Source: Kosakonia quasisacchari
Lineage (GTDB): Bacteria > Pseudomonadota > Gammaproteobacteria > Enterobacterales > Enterobacteriaceae
Direction of reading: 5' to 3'
DNA: 64,000 nucleotides
Assembly (NCBI RefSeq): GCF_004331415.1
Contig: NZ_SJOP01000006.1
Span: 124,001-188,000, forward strand
Below are positions 36,267-46,995 of the stretch, one piece after another. The notes beneath the pieces were generated by a model. That model was not told where the DNA came from. It saw only the letters and a program-made list of their open reading frames with translations, and did no database searches. A program made the translations under genes and the position numbers. Positions within the stretch are counted from its first letter, which is position 1. Each line of letters starts with the position of its first letter.

Positions 36267-39140
36267 TTACTGATATTCGCTCATCGGTACACAGGAACAG
36301 AACAGGTTACGGTCACCGTACACATCATCCAGACGCTTCACGGTCGGCCAGTATTTGTTGGCAAACCCTGCCGGGAACACCGCCAGTTCGCGGGTGTAAC
36401 CGTGGTTCCATTCGGAAACCAACTCGTTCTGCGTATGCGGTGCGTTAACCAGCGGGTTATCTTCCAGCGTCCACTCGCCCTGTTTCACGCGCTCGATCTC
36501 AGCACGAATCGCCAGCATTGCGTCGATAAAGCGATCCAGTTCGACTTTACTTTCCGATTCGGTCGGCTCCACCATCAGCGTACCGGCAACCGGGAAAGAC
36601 ATGGTTGGCGCATGGAAACCGTAATCGATCAGACGTTTAGCGATATCCAGTTCACTGATACCTGTCTCTTCTTTCAGCGGGCGAATATCGAGAATACACT
36701 CGTGCGCGACGTGTCCACTACGGCCGGTATACAGCACCGGGAAAGCCTCTTTCAGACGGCTAGCAATGTAGTTGGCATTAAGAATCGCCACCTGGCTCGC
36801 TTGTTTCAGCCCTTCCGCGCCCATCATGCGGATATACATCCAGCTGATCGGCAGAATCGACGCGCTGCCAAACGGTGCCGCAGAGACCGCGCCCTGGCGG
36901 GTGAGCATCCCTTCAATCTGCACCACGCTGTGGCCCGGCACAAACGGTGCCAGATGCGCTTTCACGCCAATCGGCCCCATGCCCGGCCCGCCGCCACCGT
37001 GCGGGATGCAGAAGGTTTTATGCAGGTTGAGGTGCGACACATCAGCGCCAATAAAGCCCGGTGACGTGATACCCACCTGGGCGTTCATGTTCGCGCCATC
37101 AAGATAAACCTGGCCGCCAAAGTGATGCACCACTTCACACACTTCGCGAATCGTCTCTTCATACACACCGTGCGTGGACGGGTACGTCACCATGATGCAC
37201 GAGAGATTGTCGCCCGCCTGCTCCGCTTTCGCGCGCAGATCGGCCAGATCGATGTTGCCATTTTTATCACAAGCGACCACCACCACCTGCATCCCCGCCA
37301 TTTGTGCCGATGCCGGGTTGGTACCGTGCGCAGAGCTTGGGATCAGGCAGATATCGCGGTGGCCTTCATTACGGCTTTCATGGTAGTGACGAATCGCCAG
37401 CAATCCCGCATATTCACCCTGTGCGCCAGAGTTGGGCTGCATGCAGAGCGCATCGTAACCCGTCAGTTTCACCAGCCAGTCGGAGAGCTGGGCGATCATC
37501 TGGTGATAGCCTTCAGCCTGTTCCGGCGGGCAGAATGGGTGCAGTTCGGCAAATTCCGGCCAGGTGATAGGGATCATTTCCGCCGCCGCGTTCAGCTTCA
37601 TAGTGCAGGAGCCCAGCGGGATCATCGCCTGATTCAGCGCCAGATCTTTACGCTCCAGCGAATGCATGTAGCGCATCATCTCGGTTTCGCTGTGATAGCG
37701 ATTAAACACCGGGTGCGTCAGGAAACTGTCTGTACGCAGCATGCTCTGCGGGATGGAACGGCTGTCGAGTGCAACGTCTTTATCCAGTGCGTCAATATCC
37801 AGACCGTGTTTATCACCCAGCAGTACGTTAAACAACACCTGCACATCTTCACGCGTGGTGGTTTCATCCAGCGTGATGCCAACAGCGTTGAGAATGTCGC
37901 TACGCAGGTTGATCTCCTGCGCCTCGGCGCGGGCCAGCACGGCGGCTTTATCGGCAACATCAACACACAGGGTGTCGAAGTAGTGCGAGTGGCGCAGTTT
38001 CAGGCCGCCACGCTGCAAGCCGGCAGCAAGAATATCGGTCAGGCGATGAATACGCCCGGCAATGCGTTTCAGCCCGGCCGGACCGTGGAAAACCGCGTAC
38101 AAGCTGGCGATGTTGGCCAGCAGGACTTGCGAGGTACAGATGTTGGAGTTGGCTTTCTCGCGGCGAATATGCTGCTCGCGCGTTTGCATCGCCATGCGCA
38201 GCGCGGTGTTACCGGCGGCATCTTTCGACACGCCGATAATGCGACCTGGCATGGAGCGTTTGAATTCATCTTTTGCGGCAAAGAATGCCGCGTGCGGGCC
38301 ACCGTAACCCATCGGTACGCCAAAGCGTTGCGCGGAGCCAAACACAATGTCAGCACCCTGTTTGCCCGGCGCAGTCAGTTGCACCAGCGTCAGCAAATCG
38401 GCGGCAACGCTGACCACAATTTTGCGGGATTTCAACTCGTTAATCAGCGCGCTGTAATCATGCACTTCACCCGTAGTGCCGACCTGCTGGAGCAGTACGC
38501 CGAACACATCCTGGTGATCAAGAACTTTGGCTGCATCATCAACGATCACGTCAAAACCAAAGGTTTCGGCGCGAGTGCGCACAACGTCAAGCGTTTGCGG
38601 ATGCACGTCTGCCGCAACGAAGAAGCGGTTGGCCCCTTTCAGTTTGCTGACGCGCTTCGCCATTGCCATTGCTTCGGCAGCCGCAGTGGCTTCATCCAGC
38701 AGCGATGCAGAAGCGATATCCAGCCCGGTGAGATCGAGCGTAACTTGCTGGAAGTTGAGCAGCGCTTCAAGGCGGCCCTGGGATACTTCCGGCTGATAGG
38801 GGGTATACGCGGTGTACCAGCCTGGGTTTTCCAGCATGTTGCGCAGAATAACCGGCGGCAACTGCACGGCGGTGTAACCCATACCAATGTAAGACTTAAA
38901 GCGCTTGTTGCGGCTGGCAATGGCTTTCAGCTCGGCGAGCGCGGCATATTCGGTAGTGGATTCCCCAATCTGCGGCGGCGTAGCGAGCTGAATATCTTTC
39001 GGCACAATGAGTGCTGTCAGCGCATTAAGCGACTCTGCGCCAACGGTGTTCAGCATCTCCTGCTGTTGCTGAGCATCCGGCCCAATGTGACGTCCAATGA
39101 AAGCGCCACGGTTTTCAAGCTGGCTTAAAGTCTGTGTCAT
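36267..39140 (-). CDS. gcvP: Glycine dehydrogenase, P-protein of the cleavage system
   Basis: 957 residues, complete. A PLP enzyme that decarboxylates glycine and passes the aminomethyl group to lipoyl-GcvH. The PLP lysine is in [19 protein letters not shown]. Other family blocks: [20 protein letters not shown] and [12 protein letters not shown]. It is last in gcvT-gcvH-gcvP, with the 174-bp gap to gcvH carrying an enterobacterial repeat. GcvA/GcvR, Lrp and PurR control the operon in E. coli. Confidence 0.97.
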   Translation of the reverse strand: MTQTLSQLENRGAFIGRHIGPDAQQQQEMLNTVGAESLNALTALIVPKDIQLATPPQIGESTTEYAALAELKAIASRNKRFKSYIGMGYTAVQLPPVILRNMLENPGWYTAYTPYQPEVSQGRLEALLNFQQVTLDLTGLDIASASLLDEATAAAEAMAMAKRVSKLKGANRFFVAADVHPQTLDVVRTRAETFGFDVIVDDAAKVLDHQDVFGVLLQQVGTTGEVHDYSALINELKSRKIVVSVAADLLTLVQLTAPGKQGADIVFGSAQRFGVPMGYGGPHAAFFAAKDEFKRSMPGRIIGVSKDAAGNTALRMAMQTREQHIRREKANSNICTSQVLLANIASLYAVFHGPAGLKRIAGRIHRLTDILAAGLQRGGLKLRHSHYFDTLCVDVADKAAVLARAEAQEINLRSDILNAVGITLDETTTREDVQVLFNVLLGDKHGLDIDALDKDVALDSRSIPQSMLRTDSFLTHPVFNRYHSETEMMRYMHSLERKDLALNQAMIPLGSCTMKLNAAAEMIPITWPEFAELHPFCPPEQAEGYHQMIAQLSDWLVKLTGYDALCMQPNSGAQGEYAGLLAIRHYHESRNEGHRDICLIPSSAHGTNPASAQMAGMQVVVVACDKNGNIDLADLRAKAEQAGDNLSCIMVTYPSTHGVYEETIREVCEVVHHFGGQVYLDGANMNAQVGITSPGFIGADVSHLNLHKTFCIPHGGGGPGMGPIGVKAHLAPFVPGHSVVQIEGMLTRQGAVSAAPFGSASILPISWMYIRMMGAEGLKQASQVAILNANYIASRLKEAFPVLYTGRSGHVAHECILDIRPLKEETGISELDIAKRLIDYGFHAPTMSFPVAGTLMVEPTESESKVELDRFIDAMLAIRAEIERVKQGEWTLEDNPLVNAPHTQNELVSEWNHGYTRELAVFPAGFANKYWPTVKRLDDVYGDRNLFCSCVPMSEYQ

Positions 39141-39189
39141 GAGCGAGGGTTCCTGAAACGTGCAGTGAATCGTATTTGGAAATTATCTG

Positions 39190-39315
39190 AATACGCTACA
39201 TCTTTCGCGTTGCAGGAAGGCGGCGACGCAGCAAATCCCCGGAAGCTTACATCAGTAAGTACCTGGGGTGAGCGAGGAAGCCAACGCGTCTGCAACGCGA
39301 AGGATGATGCGTATT
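39190..39315. repeat. Imperfect palindromic enterobacterial intergenic repeat, copy A
   Basis: About 125 bp between gcvP and gcvH with terminal inverted repeat AATACGC / GCGTATT and inner inverted repeats (TTCGCGTTGCAGG near the left end; CTGCAACGCGAAGG near the right end). It resembles, on the opposite strand, the element at 54025-54136. Such elements are common in enteric genomes and can affect message stability. Confidence 0.7.
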
Positions 39316-39704
39316 TATTCGTCTTCGAGCAGGGCAGCGTAGGCTGTTGCATCGAGCAGCGCGGCAACTTCGGCTTCGTCGCTGGCTTTGATTTTGAAGA
39401 TCCAGCCTTCGCCGTACGGTTCGCTGTTCACCAGCTCCGGAGAATCCGCCAGTTGGTCGTTAACTGCCACGATCTCACCGCTGATTGGCGCGTAGATATC
39501 AGAAGCAGCTTTTACCGATTCGGCAACGGCGCAATCATCACCTGCACTGACGGTCGCGCCCGTTTCCGGCAGGTCGACAAACACCATGTCGCCCAGCAGT
39601 TCCTGTGCGTGTTCAGTGATACCAACGGTGTAGGTACCGTCCGCTTCTTTGCGCAGCCACTCGTGTTCTTTGCTGTATTTCAGTTCGCCTGGTACGTTGC
39701 TCAT
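39315..39704 (-). CDS. gcvH: Lipoyl carrier protein of glycine cleavage
   Basis: 129 residues, family length. Shuttles the aminomethyl and reducing groups between the P, T and L proteins on its lipoyl arm. The lipoylated Lys is in [12 protein letters not shown], near residue 64. The N-terminus [20 protein letters not shown] and [13 protein letters not shown] are typical. It lies 23 bp after gcvT and belongs to the gcv operon. Lipoyl attachment by LipA/LipB and LplA is known for the family. Confidence 0.97.
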   Translation of the reverse strand: MSNVPGELKYSKEHEWLRKEADGTYTVGITEHAQELLGDMVFVDLPETGATVSAGDDCAVAESVKAASDIYAPISGEIVAVNDQLADSPELVNSEPYGEGWIFKIKASDEAEVAALLDATAYAALLEDE

Positions 39705-39727
39705 TTCATTCTCTCCAGATAAAAAGG

Positions 39728-40822
39728 TTACGCGACGGCTTTGCCAGCGCGCACAAAAACAGGTTTGGTGACTTTGACCGGCATTTCGCGGTTGCGGATC
39801 TGTACAACGGCGTTTTCGCCGATCCCCGCCGGAACACGCGCCAGTGCAATACTGTAGCCGAGGGTTGGCGAGAACGTACCGCTAGTGATCACGCCTTTTT
39901 GCACATTGCCTTGCGCATCAGTGAAGTGCACCGGCAACTCATTACGCAATACGCCTTTTTCGATCATTACCAGGCCAACCAGTTGTTCGGTGCCTTTTTC
40001 ACGCTGCAGTTCCAGCGCATCGCGGCCAATAAAGTCTCGCTCCTGCGGCTCCCAGGCAATTGTCCAACCCATGTTGGCGGCCAACGGAGAGATACCTTCA
40101 TCCATCTCCTGACCGTACAGGTTCATACCCGCTTCCAGACGCAAAGTATCGCGCGCGCCCAGTCCGCAAGGTTTCACGCCCGCATTGACCAGCGCCTGCC
40201 AGAAGCTGGCCGCTTTTTCGTTGGGCAGCGCAATTTCATACCCTGCTTCGCCGGTATAACCGGTGGTCGCAATGAACAGCTCACCGGCTTCAACGCCAAA
40301 GAACGGTTTCATGCCTTCAACGGCGCGGCGCTGCTCGTCAGTAAACAGGCTGGCGGCTTTCGCCTGCGCGTTCGGGCCTTGTACCGCGATCAACGACAAA
40401 TCATCACGGACGGTGATGTCGATGGCATAAGGTTCAGCGTGTTGGGAAATCCAGGAGAGGTCTTTTTCGCGGGTGGCGGAGTTGACAACGAGGCGGAAGA
40501 AATCTTCGGTGAAGTAGTAGACGATCAAGTCATCAATTACACCGCCCGAGGCATTTAGCATGCCGGTATAGAGCGCTTTACCGGGCTTAGTGAGTTTGGC
40601 GACGTCGTTTGCCAGTAAATAACGCAGAAACTCCCGGGTACGGCTGCCTTTGAGATCGACGATGGTCATGTGCGACACATCAAACATTCCGGCGTCGGTG
40701 CGCACTGCGTGGTGCTCATCGATTTGCGAGCCGTAATGCAGCGGCATCATCCAGCCATGGAAATCCACCATGCGGGCGCCGTTTAGCGTGTGTTGTTCGT
40801 ATAAAGGGGTCTGCTGAGCCAT
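39728..40822 (-). CDS. gcvT: Aminomethyltransferase, T-protein of glycine cleavage
   Basis: 364 residues, as in E. coli. Transfers the C1 unit from the H-protein arm to tetrahydrofolate, releasing ammonia. Folate site residues: [20 protein letters not shown] and the Asp in [21 protein letters not shown] and [20 protein letters not shown] are the family blocks. It is first in the operon; the promoter lies in the 420-bp gap toward ubiI. Confidence 0.97.
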   Translation of the reverse strand: MAQQTPLYEQHTLNGARMVDFHGWMMPLHYGSQIDEHHAVRTDAGMFDVSHMTIVDLKGSRTREFLRYLLANDVAKLTKPGKALYTGMLNASGGVIDDLIVYYFTEDFFRLVVNSATREKDLSWISQHAEPYAIDITVRDDLSLIAVQGPNAQAKAASLFTDEQRRAVEGMKPFFGVEAGELFIATTGYTGEAGYEIALPNEKAASFWQALVNAGVKPCGLGARDTLRLEAGMNLYGQEMDEGISPLAANMGWTIAWEPQERDFIGRDALELQREKGTEQLVGLVMIEKGVLRNELPVHFTDAQGNVQKGVITSGTFSPTLGYSIALARVPAGIGENAVVQIRNREMPVKVTKPVFVRAGKAVA

Positions 40823-41208
40823 CTTTTCCTCGTCGAATAAGCTGAGCTATCACGTTTTTCGGCGGCGTGATTTGCGCCAAAACAACTGGTGCCGACACCG
40901 TTTTACGACGTCGACGCAAACGTTCTCTTTGGCCTGAACTTATCACCGAAAGCAGCGCTTAACCATAAGGAAAAATGGTTCATCACATTAGCTTATGACC
41001 CATCACACACAAAATGCCATCAGAGTATTATTCCAAAGAATAACGATTCACTTTTCATAAAAAATCATCATTGATGACAAATAGGAAGGAATTGCAGTAT
41101 TTCACTCTGCAAAAACGCAGATTTTCCTGAAAAGAAAAAAACACGACATGAGAAAATCTAATCCGAAAAATGAGGTGAAATTAGAATATTTCAAATGAGG
41201 AAGAGGTA
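40823..41208. promoter_or_regulatory. Intergenic region carrying the gcv promoter
   Basis: About 385 bp between gcvT and the ubiI terminator. In E. coli the gcv promoter with its GcvA and Lrp sites sits here. An AT-rich block at 41035-41200 would suit Lrp binding, but I cannot place individual sites or a -10/-35 pair with confidence. No gene is evident; a 61-codon frame at 40889-41074 is not credible. Confidence 0.45.
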
Positions 41209-41232
41209 TCCCTTCCCGGGGTCGGGAAGGGA
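41209..41232 (-). terminator. Hairpin after ubiI
   Basis: TCCCTTCCCG pairs with CGGGAAGGGA around a 4-base loop, about 14 bp after the ubiI stop codon. It probably ends the ubiH-ubiI transcript; the T run is weak. Confidence 0.6.
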
Positions 41233-41245
41233 AAGTGTGACGCAG

Positions 41246-42448
41246 TTAACGTAACCAATCAGGCAGATCGTTAAGACCCATTGCCTGGCGTAACAACCGT
41301 GTTTTCACACCGGGAAGGGTATCCGCCAGTTTCAGGCCGATATCACGCAGCAGCTTTTTCGCCGGATTTGCGCCTGAGAAAAGCTCGCGAAAGCCCTGCA
41401 TCCCGGCCAGCATCAGCGCCGCGCTGTGTTTGCGGCTGCGCTCATAGCGGCGCAAATAGAGATGTTGACCAATGTCTTTACCTTCGCGGCTCAGACGCTT
41501 CAGCTCGGTGATTAACTCAGCGACATCCATAAACCCGAGGTTAACGCCCTGCCCCGCCAGCGGGTGAATGGTGTGCGCGGCATCGCCAACCAGCGCCAGG
41601 CGGTGCCCGGCAAACTGGCGCGCATAGCGTCCGGTGAGCGGATAGACCTGACGCTCGCTCTCAACGCGGCACGGCCCAAGGCGGTTATCGAACGCCACAC
41701 ACAACGCCTGATTAAATTCTTCATCGCTCGCCTGCTGCATGGCTTTCGCCTGCGCTGGCGGCAGCGACCAGACAATCGAGCACAAATGCGGATCGTTAAG
41801 TGGCAAAAAAGCGAGAATGCCGTCGTTGTGAAACACCTGACGCGCCACCGCCTGATGCGGTTCATCAGTGCGAATGGTCGCCACGAGTGCATGATGATGA
41901 TAATCCCAGAACGTCAGCGGAATATCGGTTTTGTTGCGCAGCCAGGAATTCGCGCCATCTGCGCCAACCACCAGCCGAGCTGTGAGCATGGTGCCATCTT
42001 TTAAAGTCAGAAACGCGTCGTTTTCGCCCCACGCCACTTGCTGCAGTTCAGCCGGTGCCAGGAGAGTGACATCCTTACACTGTTGGGCTTTATCCCACAG
42101 TGCCTGGTGGATCACTGCGTTTTCAATAATGTAACCAAGATGGCTGTAGCCCATGCTCTTATCATCAAACGCGATGCGACCAAAACTGTCTTTATCCCAC
42201 ACTTCCATGCCGTGATAACGCCCGGCACGTTGGGCAATAATGTTTGACCAGACGCCAAGGTGCGTCAGTAACTTTTCGCTAGCAGCATTAATCGCTGACA
42301 CGCGCAGCGCCGGGGGAGCATCTTCCGCCAGCGGTGTCGGCTCATTTTGCTCCAGCACCGCCACGCGCAACCCGCTACCCTGTAAACCACAGGCCAGCGC
42401 CAGGCCGACCATACCGCCGCCGACAATCGCAACATCAACACTCTGCAC
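41246..42448 (-). CDS. ubiI: Ubiquinone biosynthesis C5-hydroxylase UbiI
   Basis: 400 residues of the FAD monooxygenase family, formerly called VisC. It hydroxylates the ring at C5 in ubiquinone synthesis. The dinucleotide fold is VGGGMVGLALACGLQGSG; the FAD motif is LVGDAAHTIHPLAGQGVNLG. It follows ubiH by 18 bp in the pepP-ubiH-ubiI unit. Confidence 0.95.
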   Translation of the reverse strand: MQSVDVAIVGGGMVGLALACGLQGSGLRVAVLEQNEPTPLAEDAPPALRVSAINAASEKLLTHLGVWSNIIAQRAGRYHGMEVWDKDSFGRIAFDDKSMGYSHLGYIIENAVIHQALWDKAQQCKDVTLLAPAELQQVAWGENDAFLTLKDGTMLTARLVVGADGANSWLRNKTDIPLTFWDYHHHALVATIRTDEPHQAVARQVFHNDGILAFLPLNDPHLCSIVWSLPPAQAKAMQQASDEEFNQALCVAFDNRLGPCRVESERQVYPLTGRYARQFAGHRLALVGDAAHTIHPLAGQGVNLGFMDVAELITELKRLSREGKDIGQHLYLRRYERSRKHSAALMLAGMQGFRELFSGANPAKKLLRDIGLKLADTLPGVKTRLLRQAMGLNDLPDWLR

Positions 42449-42466
42449 TCTTCGCTCCTTTTGTCT

Positions 42467-43645
42467 TTAACGGGCAACCCAACCGAGGGTACGCTGCGCC
42501 AGCGCATCACGCGCCGGAGTAAATAATTCCATCGCCATCAATCCGGCATTACGCCCGACGACCAACGGTATCCAGTGATTGGCAAACAGATGCACCAGCC
42601 CATCGGTGACGCCGATAGTGGCTTTTTTATCTGCATGACGGCGATCGCGGTAGCCCGTCAATACGGGGTAGTAACCGATATCTTGCTGAGCCGACCACGC
42701 CTCGGCCAGCGTTTCCGCCAGCGTCATCACGTCGCGCATACCGAGGTTAAAACCCTGTCCGGCAATAGGATGCAGCGTTTGTGCAGCATTCCCGACCAGC
42801 ACCGCGCGGTGCGAGACAGGAGAAGAAACCGCAGTCAGCTTCAACGGGTAAACGCTGCGTTTGCCCACATGTAAGATACGCCCGAGCCGCCAGCCAAAGG
42901 CCTTTTGTAACTCGTGGCAGAAACGTTCGTCAGACCAGGCGGCAACCTGCTGCTGTTTTTCCAGCGGATGACACCATACCAGCGAACAGCGACCTTGTGA
43001 CATCGGCAACATTGCCAACGGGCCATGTTCGGTAAAACGCTCAAACGCCCGCCCCTGATGCGCCACAGACGTTGTGACATTGGCGATAACCGCCGCCTGG
43101 TGATAAGGCGCTTGCTGCCAGTTCACACCCAGTTGTTCGCCAATACGTGAACGGGAGCCGTCTGCCGCTACCAATAACTCACCAGTAATACATTCACCGC
43201 TTTCCAGCGTTACGCTCACCTGCCGCTCATCACGGGCAACCGCGCTGACTTTCGCCGGGCAGTGCAGCGTCACGCCGGGCGCGTTTTGCAATAGCGTGAA
43301 CAGCCGCTGCCCAACGTCGTGCAGTTCGACAACGTAACCAAGCGCATCAATGTGGTAATCCTGCGCATCCAGCGTGACAAAACCGGCATGGCCGCGATCG
43401 CTGACATGAACCGTTGAAATCGGCGTTGCACAGGAGGTAATGGCTTGCCAGATGCCAATGCGCGCCAGCTGCTGGCACGTACCTGCTGCTAACGCAATGG
43501 CACGCGCGTCAAAGCCCGGATGCGCGGATGCGCCGGGTACGCTGGCTTCCACCAGATGAACAGGTAATTTGCCGTGAGTAAGATGAGAAATCGCCAGCGC
43601 AAGCGTTGCGCCAGCCATGCCACCGCCAACAATGATCACGCTCAT
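42467..43645 (-). CDS. ubiH: Ubiquinone biosynthesis monooxygenase UbiH
   Basis: 392 residues. Hydroxylates the ring at C6 in ubiquinone synthesis (E. coli nomenclature). The FAD fold starts IVGGGMAGATLALAISH, and the second FAD motif is LVGNAAQTLHPIAGQGFNLG, with GN in place of GD as in E. coli UbiH. Its start overlaps the pepP stop by 4 bp, so translation is coupled. It belongs to the pepP-ubiH-ubiI operon together with UbiI, a paralogue. Confidence 0.96.
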   Translation of the reverse strand: MSVIIVGGGMAGATLALAISHLTHGKLPVHLVEASVPGASAHPGFDARAIALAAGTCQQLARIGIWQAITSCATPISTVHVSDRGHAGFVTLDAQDYHIDALGYVVELHDVGQRLFTLLQNAPGVTLHCPAKVSAVARDERQVSVTLESGECITGELLVAADGSRSRIGEQLGVNWQQAPYHQAAVIANVTTSVAHQGRAFERFTEHGPLAMLPMSQGRCSLVWCHPLEKQQQVAAWSDERFCHELQKAFGWRLGRILHVGKRSVYPLKLTAVSSPVSHRAVLVGNAAQTLHPIAGQGFNLGMRDVMTLAETLAEAWSAQQDIGYYPVLTGYRDRRHADKKATIGVTDGLVHLFANHWIPLVVGRNAGLMAMELFTPARDALAQRTLGWVAR

Positions 43646-44955
43646 GAATGTGATGCCGCCATCAGCGCTTCAATCTCGTCAGCGCTTTTCACGACGCTGG
43701 CGGTCAGATTTTCGTTGCCGTCTTCAGTGATGACGATGTCATCTTCAATACGAATACCAATACCGCGATACTGTTCCGGCACATCGGCATCCGGCGCGAT
43801 ATAGAGGCCCGGTTCAACCGTCAGCACCATGCCTGGCGCCAGTTCACGCGAGCGATCTTTGCCGTAGACACCGACATCGTGCACATCCAACCCGAGCCAG
43901 TGGCTTAAGCCGTGCATAAAAAACGGGCGGTGCGCGCTTTTTTCCACCAGCTCATCAACTTCACCTTTCAGGATGCCGAGCTTCACCAGCCCGGTAATCA
44001 TGATGCGCACCACTTCGCTGGTCACTTCCTGGATGGACGTGCCTGGGCGGAAAAGCGCAAGGGCACGTTCCAGTGACGCCAGCACGATATCGTAGATTTC
44101 GCGCTGCGCCGGGCTGAATTTGCCGTTGACCGGGAAGGTGCGGGTGATATCGCCGGCATATCCTTTGTATTCACAACCGGCATCAATCAGCACCAGATCG
44201 CCATCACGCATCTGGCTCTCATTTTCCGTGTAGTGCAGGATGCAGCCGTTCACGCCAGAACCCACAATGGTGTTATAGGAGGGAAAACGCGCGCCGTGGC
44301 GGTTAAACTCGTGCTGAATCTCACCTTCAAGCTGATATTCAAACATTCCCGGGCGACAAACCTGCATCGCGCGGGTATGCGCCAGCGCGGAGATCTCCCC
44401 GGCGCGACGCATCACGTCTATCTCTTCGGCAGATTTAAACAGGCGCATTTCATGCACCATCGGCCGCCAGTCGGTTAACGTTGGCGGCGCAAGCAGATTC
44501 TGACGCGAGCCTTTGCGCAGCTTGCCTAACGCGGTAAACACAATGGTGTCGGCATAGTCGAATTCACCCTGCGCGTGATACACGGCATCAAGGCCGTTGA
44601 GCAATTGATAAAGATGTTCGTTGATATCCGGGAAAGCCAGTGCGCGATCGACGCCCAGCTTTTCCGGTGCGGCTTCCTGACCAAGGCGACGACCAAACCA
44701 GATCTCGGCGGTTTTGTCGCGCACGCGGTTGAACAGCACGCTGTGGTTGTGGGTGTCATCGCTTTTGATCAGCACCAGCACCGCTTCCGGCTCGTTAAAA
44801 CCGGTGAAATACCAGAAATCGCTGTGCTGGCGGTACGGGTATTCACTGTCTGCACTGCGGGTGGCTTCCGGAGCGGCGAAAATTAACGCCGCGCTGCCCG
44901 GAACCATCTGCGCCAGCAATGCCTGGCGGCGACGGAGAAACTCAAGCTGTGTCAT
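43642..44955 (-). CDS. pepP: Xaa-Pro aminopeptidase P
   Basis: 437 residues. A dinuclear Mn enzyme of the pita-bread fold that removes an N-terminal residue before Pro. Metal ligands: VLIDAGCEYKGYAGDITRTF (two Asp), HGLSHWLGLDVHDVG (His), LTVEPGLYIAP (Glu) and IRIEDDIVIT (Glu). The N-terminal aminopeptidase P domain is complete (RRRQALLAQMVPGSAALIFA). It lies 24 bp after ygfB and overlaps ubiH by 4 bp. Confidence 0.96.
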   Translation of the reverse strand: MTQLEFLRRRQALLAQMVPGSAALIFAAPEATRSADSEYPYRQHSDFWYFTGFNEPEAVLVLIKSDDTHNHSVLFNRVRDKTAEIWFGRRLGQEAAPEKLGVDRALAFPDINEHLYQLLNGLDAVYHAQGEFDYADTIVFTALGKLRKGSRQNLLAPPTLTDWRPMVHEMRLFKSAEEIDVMRRAGEISALAHTRAMQVCRPGMFEYQLEGEIQHEFNRHGARFPSYNTIVGSGVNGCILHYTENESQMRDGDLVLIDAGCEYKGYAGDITRTFPVNGKFSPAQREIYDIVLASLERALALFRPGTSIQEVTSEVVRIMITGLVKLGILKGEVDELVEKSAHRPFFMHGLSHWLGLDVHDVGVYGKDRSRELAPGMVLTVEPGLYIAPDADVPEQYRGIGIRIEDDIVITEDGNENLTASVVKSADEIEALMAASHS

Positions 44956-44979
44956 GACACCGACTCCCTACAAGGTGAA

Positions 44980-45558
44980 TTAATGTAACGTGGGCTTACG
45001 CACTTCCGGTGCGGTAGGCTGAGGGCGCGTGAAGGTATCGTGGCACAGTAGCGCCGCGACACGGACGTATTCGACGATCTCTTCGAGCGACATTTCCAGC
45101 TCTTCCTGATCTTCGTCTTCGTCATAACCCAACTGCGCAATGTTGCGCAGATCGTCAATCGCTTCGCCAGTTTCACCCGTCACTTTATCGAGCTTCGGCT
45201 GGGTGACGCCCAGCCCCAGCAGGAAATGATTCACCCAGCCTGCCAGCGCGTCGGCACGGTCAAAAACGCTAACATCGTCGCCATCCGGCAGATAGAGCTG
45301 GAACAAGAAACCGTCATCTTCCAGCGAGTCACTGGTTGCTGAATGCATGCTGCGCAGCGCTTGCGCCAGCTCGTGACCGAATGCCAGACCGTCGTTGGTT
45401 AAATCATGCAGCAATGGCTGCCAGGAGCTATCTTTGTTACCGCCGCAGAGGATCCCCGCGATAAGCCCGTGCATTTCAGCAGGAAGTAATCCCACGCCCT
45501 GTTGGTTGAGTAGCTGGCCTACATCGTTGTAACCAGGTATTTCGTTCTGTATAGACAT
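44980..45558 (-). CDS. ygfB: YgfB family protein
   Basis: 192 residues from ATG 45558, identical in length to E. coli YgfB. All-helical UPF0149 fold. Family motifs: [36 protein letters not shown] and an acidic patch [20 protein letters not shown]. The function is unclear; a relative in Pseudomonas (YgfB) controls the AlpA regulon. It begins the ygfB-pepP-ubiH-ubiI unit. Confidence 0.94.
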   Translation of the reverse strand: MSIQNEIPGYNDVGQLLNQQGVGLLPAEMHGLIAGILCGGNKDSSWQPLLHDLTNDGLAFGHELAQALRSMHSATSDSLEDDGFLFQLYLPDGDDVSVFDRADALAGWVNHFLLGLGVTQPKLDKVTGETGEAIDDLRNIAQLGYDEDEDQEELEMSLEEIVEYVRVAALLCHDTFTRPQPTAPEVRKPTLH

Positions 45559-45671
45559 GCGCATTCGTCGTCGTTGGGGGGAATATTCATGATATGCTAC
45601 CACTTTGGCCCCTGGTGATATACCCGTGATGCTTCACGTTCCATGCGTATGCATGCACACCGAATCATTAA

Positions 45672-46115
<444 letters not shown>

Positions 46116-46158
46116 CGCTTCAGGGTCATCTGTGTTAGAGTGACCGTGAAGCTAAAAA

Positions 46159-46341
46159 ATATCTCTGAGATGTTTGCAAGCGGGCCAGTCCCCTGAGCCG
46201 ATATTTCATACCACAAGAATGTGGCGATCCATGGTTGGTGAGCATGCTCGGTCCGTCCGAGAAGCCTTAAAACTATGACGACGCATTCACCTTGAACCAA
46301 GGGTTCAAGGGTTACAGCCAGCGGCGGCATCTCGGAGATTC
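46159..46341 (+). ncRNA. ssrS: 6S RNA
   Basis: About 183 nt that match E. coli 6S RNA closely: CTCTGAGATGTTTGCAAGCG at the 5' side, the central bubble segments CTTGAACCAAGGGTTCAAGG (bulge and loop) and CGGCGGCATCTCGGAGATTC at the 3' side. 6S RNA binds sigma-70 RNA polymerase and shuts down many promoters in stationary phase. It is cotranscribed with fau, 20 bp downstream. The ends are placed by alignment with E. coli. Confidence 0.96.
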
Positions 46342-46361
46342 CCTTCTTTATTACAAGTACC

Positions 46362-46958
46362 ATGACGCAACTTCCTGATTTTCCCTCGTCGCGACAAGAA
46401 ATCCGCAAAGTTATTCGCCAGCGCCGGCGTGAACTCACTCCTGAACAACAAACACACTTCGCCCAGCAGGCCGCGGCACGCATGATGGCGTATGCGCCGG
46501 TTGTGATGGCACATAGCGTAGCGTTGTTTCTCTCTTTTGATGGTGAGCTGGATACCCAACCGCTGATAGAGCAACTCTGGCGTAGCGGTAAACGCGTTTA
46601 CTTGCCCGTGTTGCACCCCTTTAGCCCCGGCAATTTACTGTTTCTGCATTACCATCCGCACAGTGAACTGGTCGTTAACCGTCTGAAAATTCAGGAACCG
46701 AAGCTGGATGTGCGCGAAGTGCTGCCGCTCAGCCAACTCGACGTGCTGATTACGCCGCTGGTCGCCTTTGATGAACAAGGGCAGCGCCTTGGAATGGGAG
46801 GGGGTTTTTACGATCGCACGCTGCAAAACTGGCGCGAATACGGTCTGCAACCGGTAGGTTACGCGCATGACTGCCAGCGTGTGGAGAAGTTGCCAGTGGA
46901 AGAGTGGGATATCCCGCTGCCTGCGATGGTTACACCATCCAGAATATGGCAGTGGTAA
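46362..46958 (+). CDS. fau: 5-formyltetrahydrofolate cyclo-ligase
   Basis: 198 residues (E. coli Fau/YgfA is 182). Converts 5-formyl-THF to 5,10-methenyl-THF with ATP. The signature GMGGGFYDRTLQNW lies near residue 146; the phosphate-binding basic start is RQEIRKVIRQRRRELTPEQQ. The N-terminus may be overextended, but ATG 46362 follows 6S RNA directly. Cotranscription with ssrS is the arrangement known in E. coli. Confidence 0.95.
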   Translation: MTQLPDFPSSRQEIRKVIRQRRRELTPEQQTHFAQQAAARMMAYAPVVMAHSVALFLSFDGELDTQPLIEQLWRSGKRVYLPVLHPFSPGNLLFLHYHPHSELVVNRLKIQEPKLDVREVLPLSQLDVLITPLVAFDEQGQRLGMGGGFYDRTLQNWREYGLQPVGYAHDCQRVEKLPVEEWDIPLPAMVTPSRIWQW

Positions 46959-46962
46959 CTTT

Positions 46963-46982
46963 CCCCTCCCTTGCGGGAGAGG
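46963..46982. terminator. Hairpin between fau and serA
   Basis: CCCCTCCC / GGGAGAGG stem with a 4-base loop between the convergent fau and serA genes. The A run on the plus strand gives T before the stem on the minus strand, so it is not a standard terminator for either strand. Confidence 0.4.
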
Positions 46983-46995
46983 AAAAAAACATCGT

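Noticed and set aside
37122..39128. 668-codon open frame on the plus strand
   Set aside because: It is exactly antisense to gcvP, whose protein is complete with its PLP-lysine motif. High GC at third positions opens long antisense frames in such genes.
40889..41074. 61-codon frame upstream of gcvT
   Set aside because: Low-complexity, no ribosome site, lies in the operator and promoter region of gcv.
46963..46982. Hairpin between fau and serA considered as a standard terminator
   Set aside because: The T run precedes the stem on the minus strand and is missing after it on either strand, so it was kept only at low confidence.
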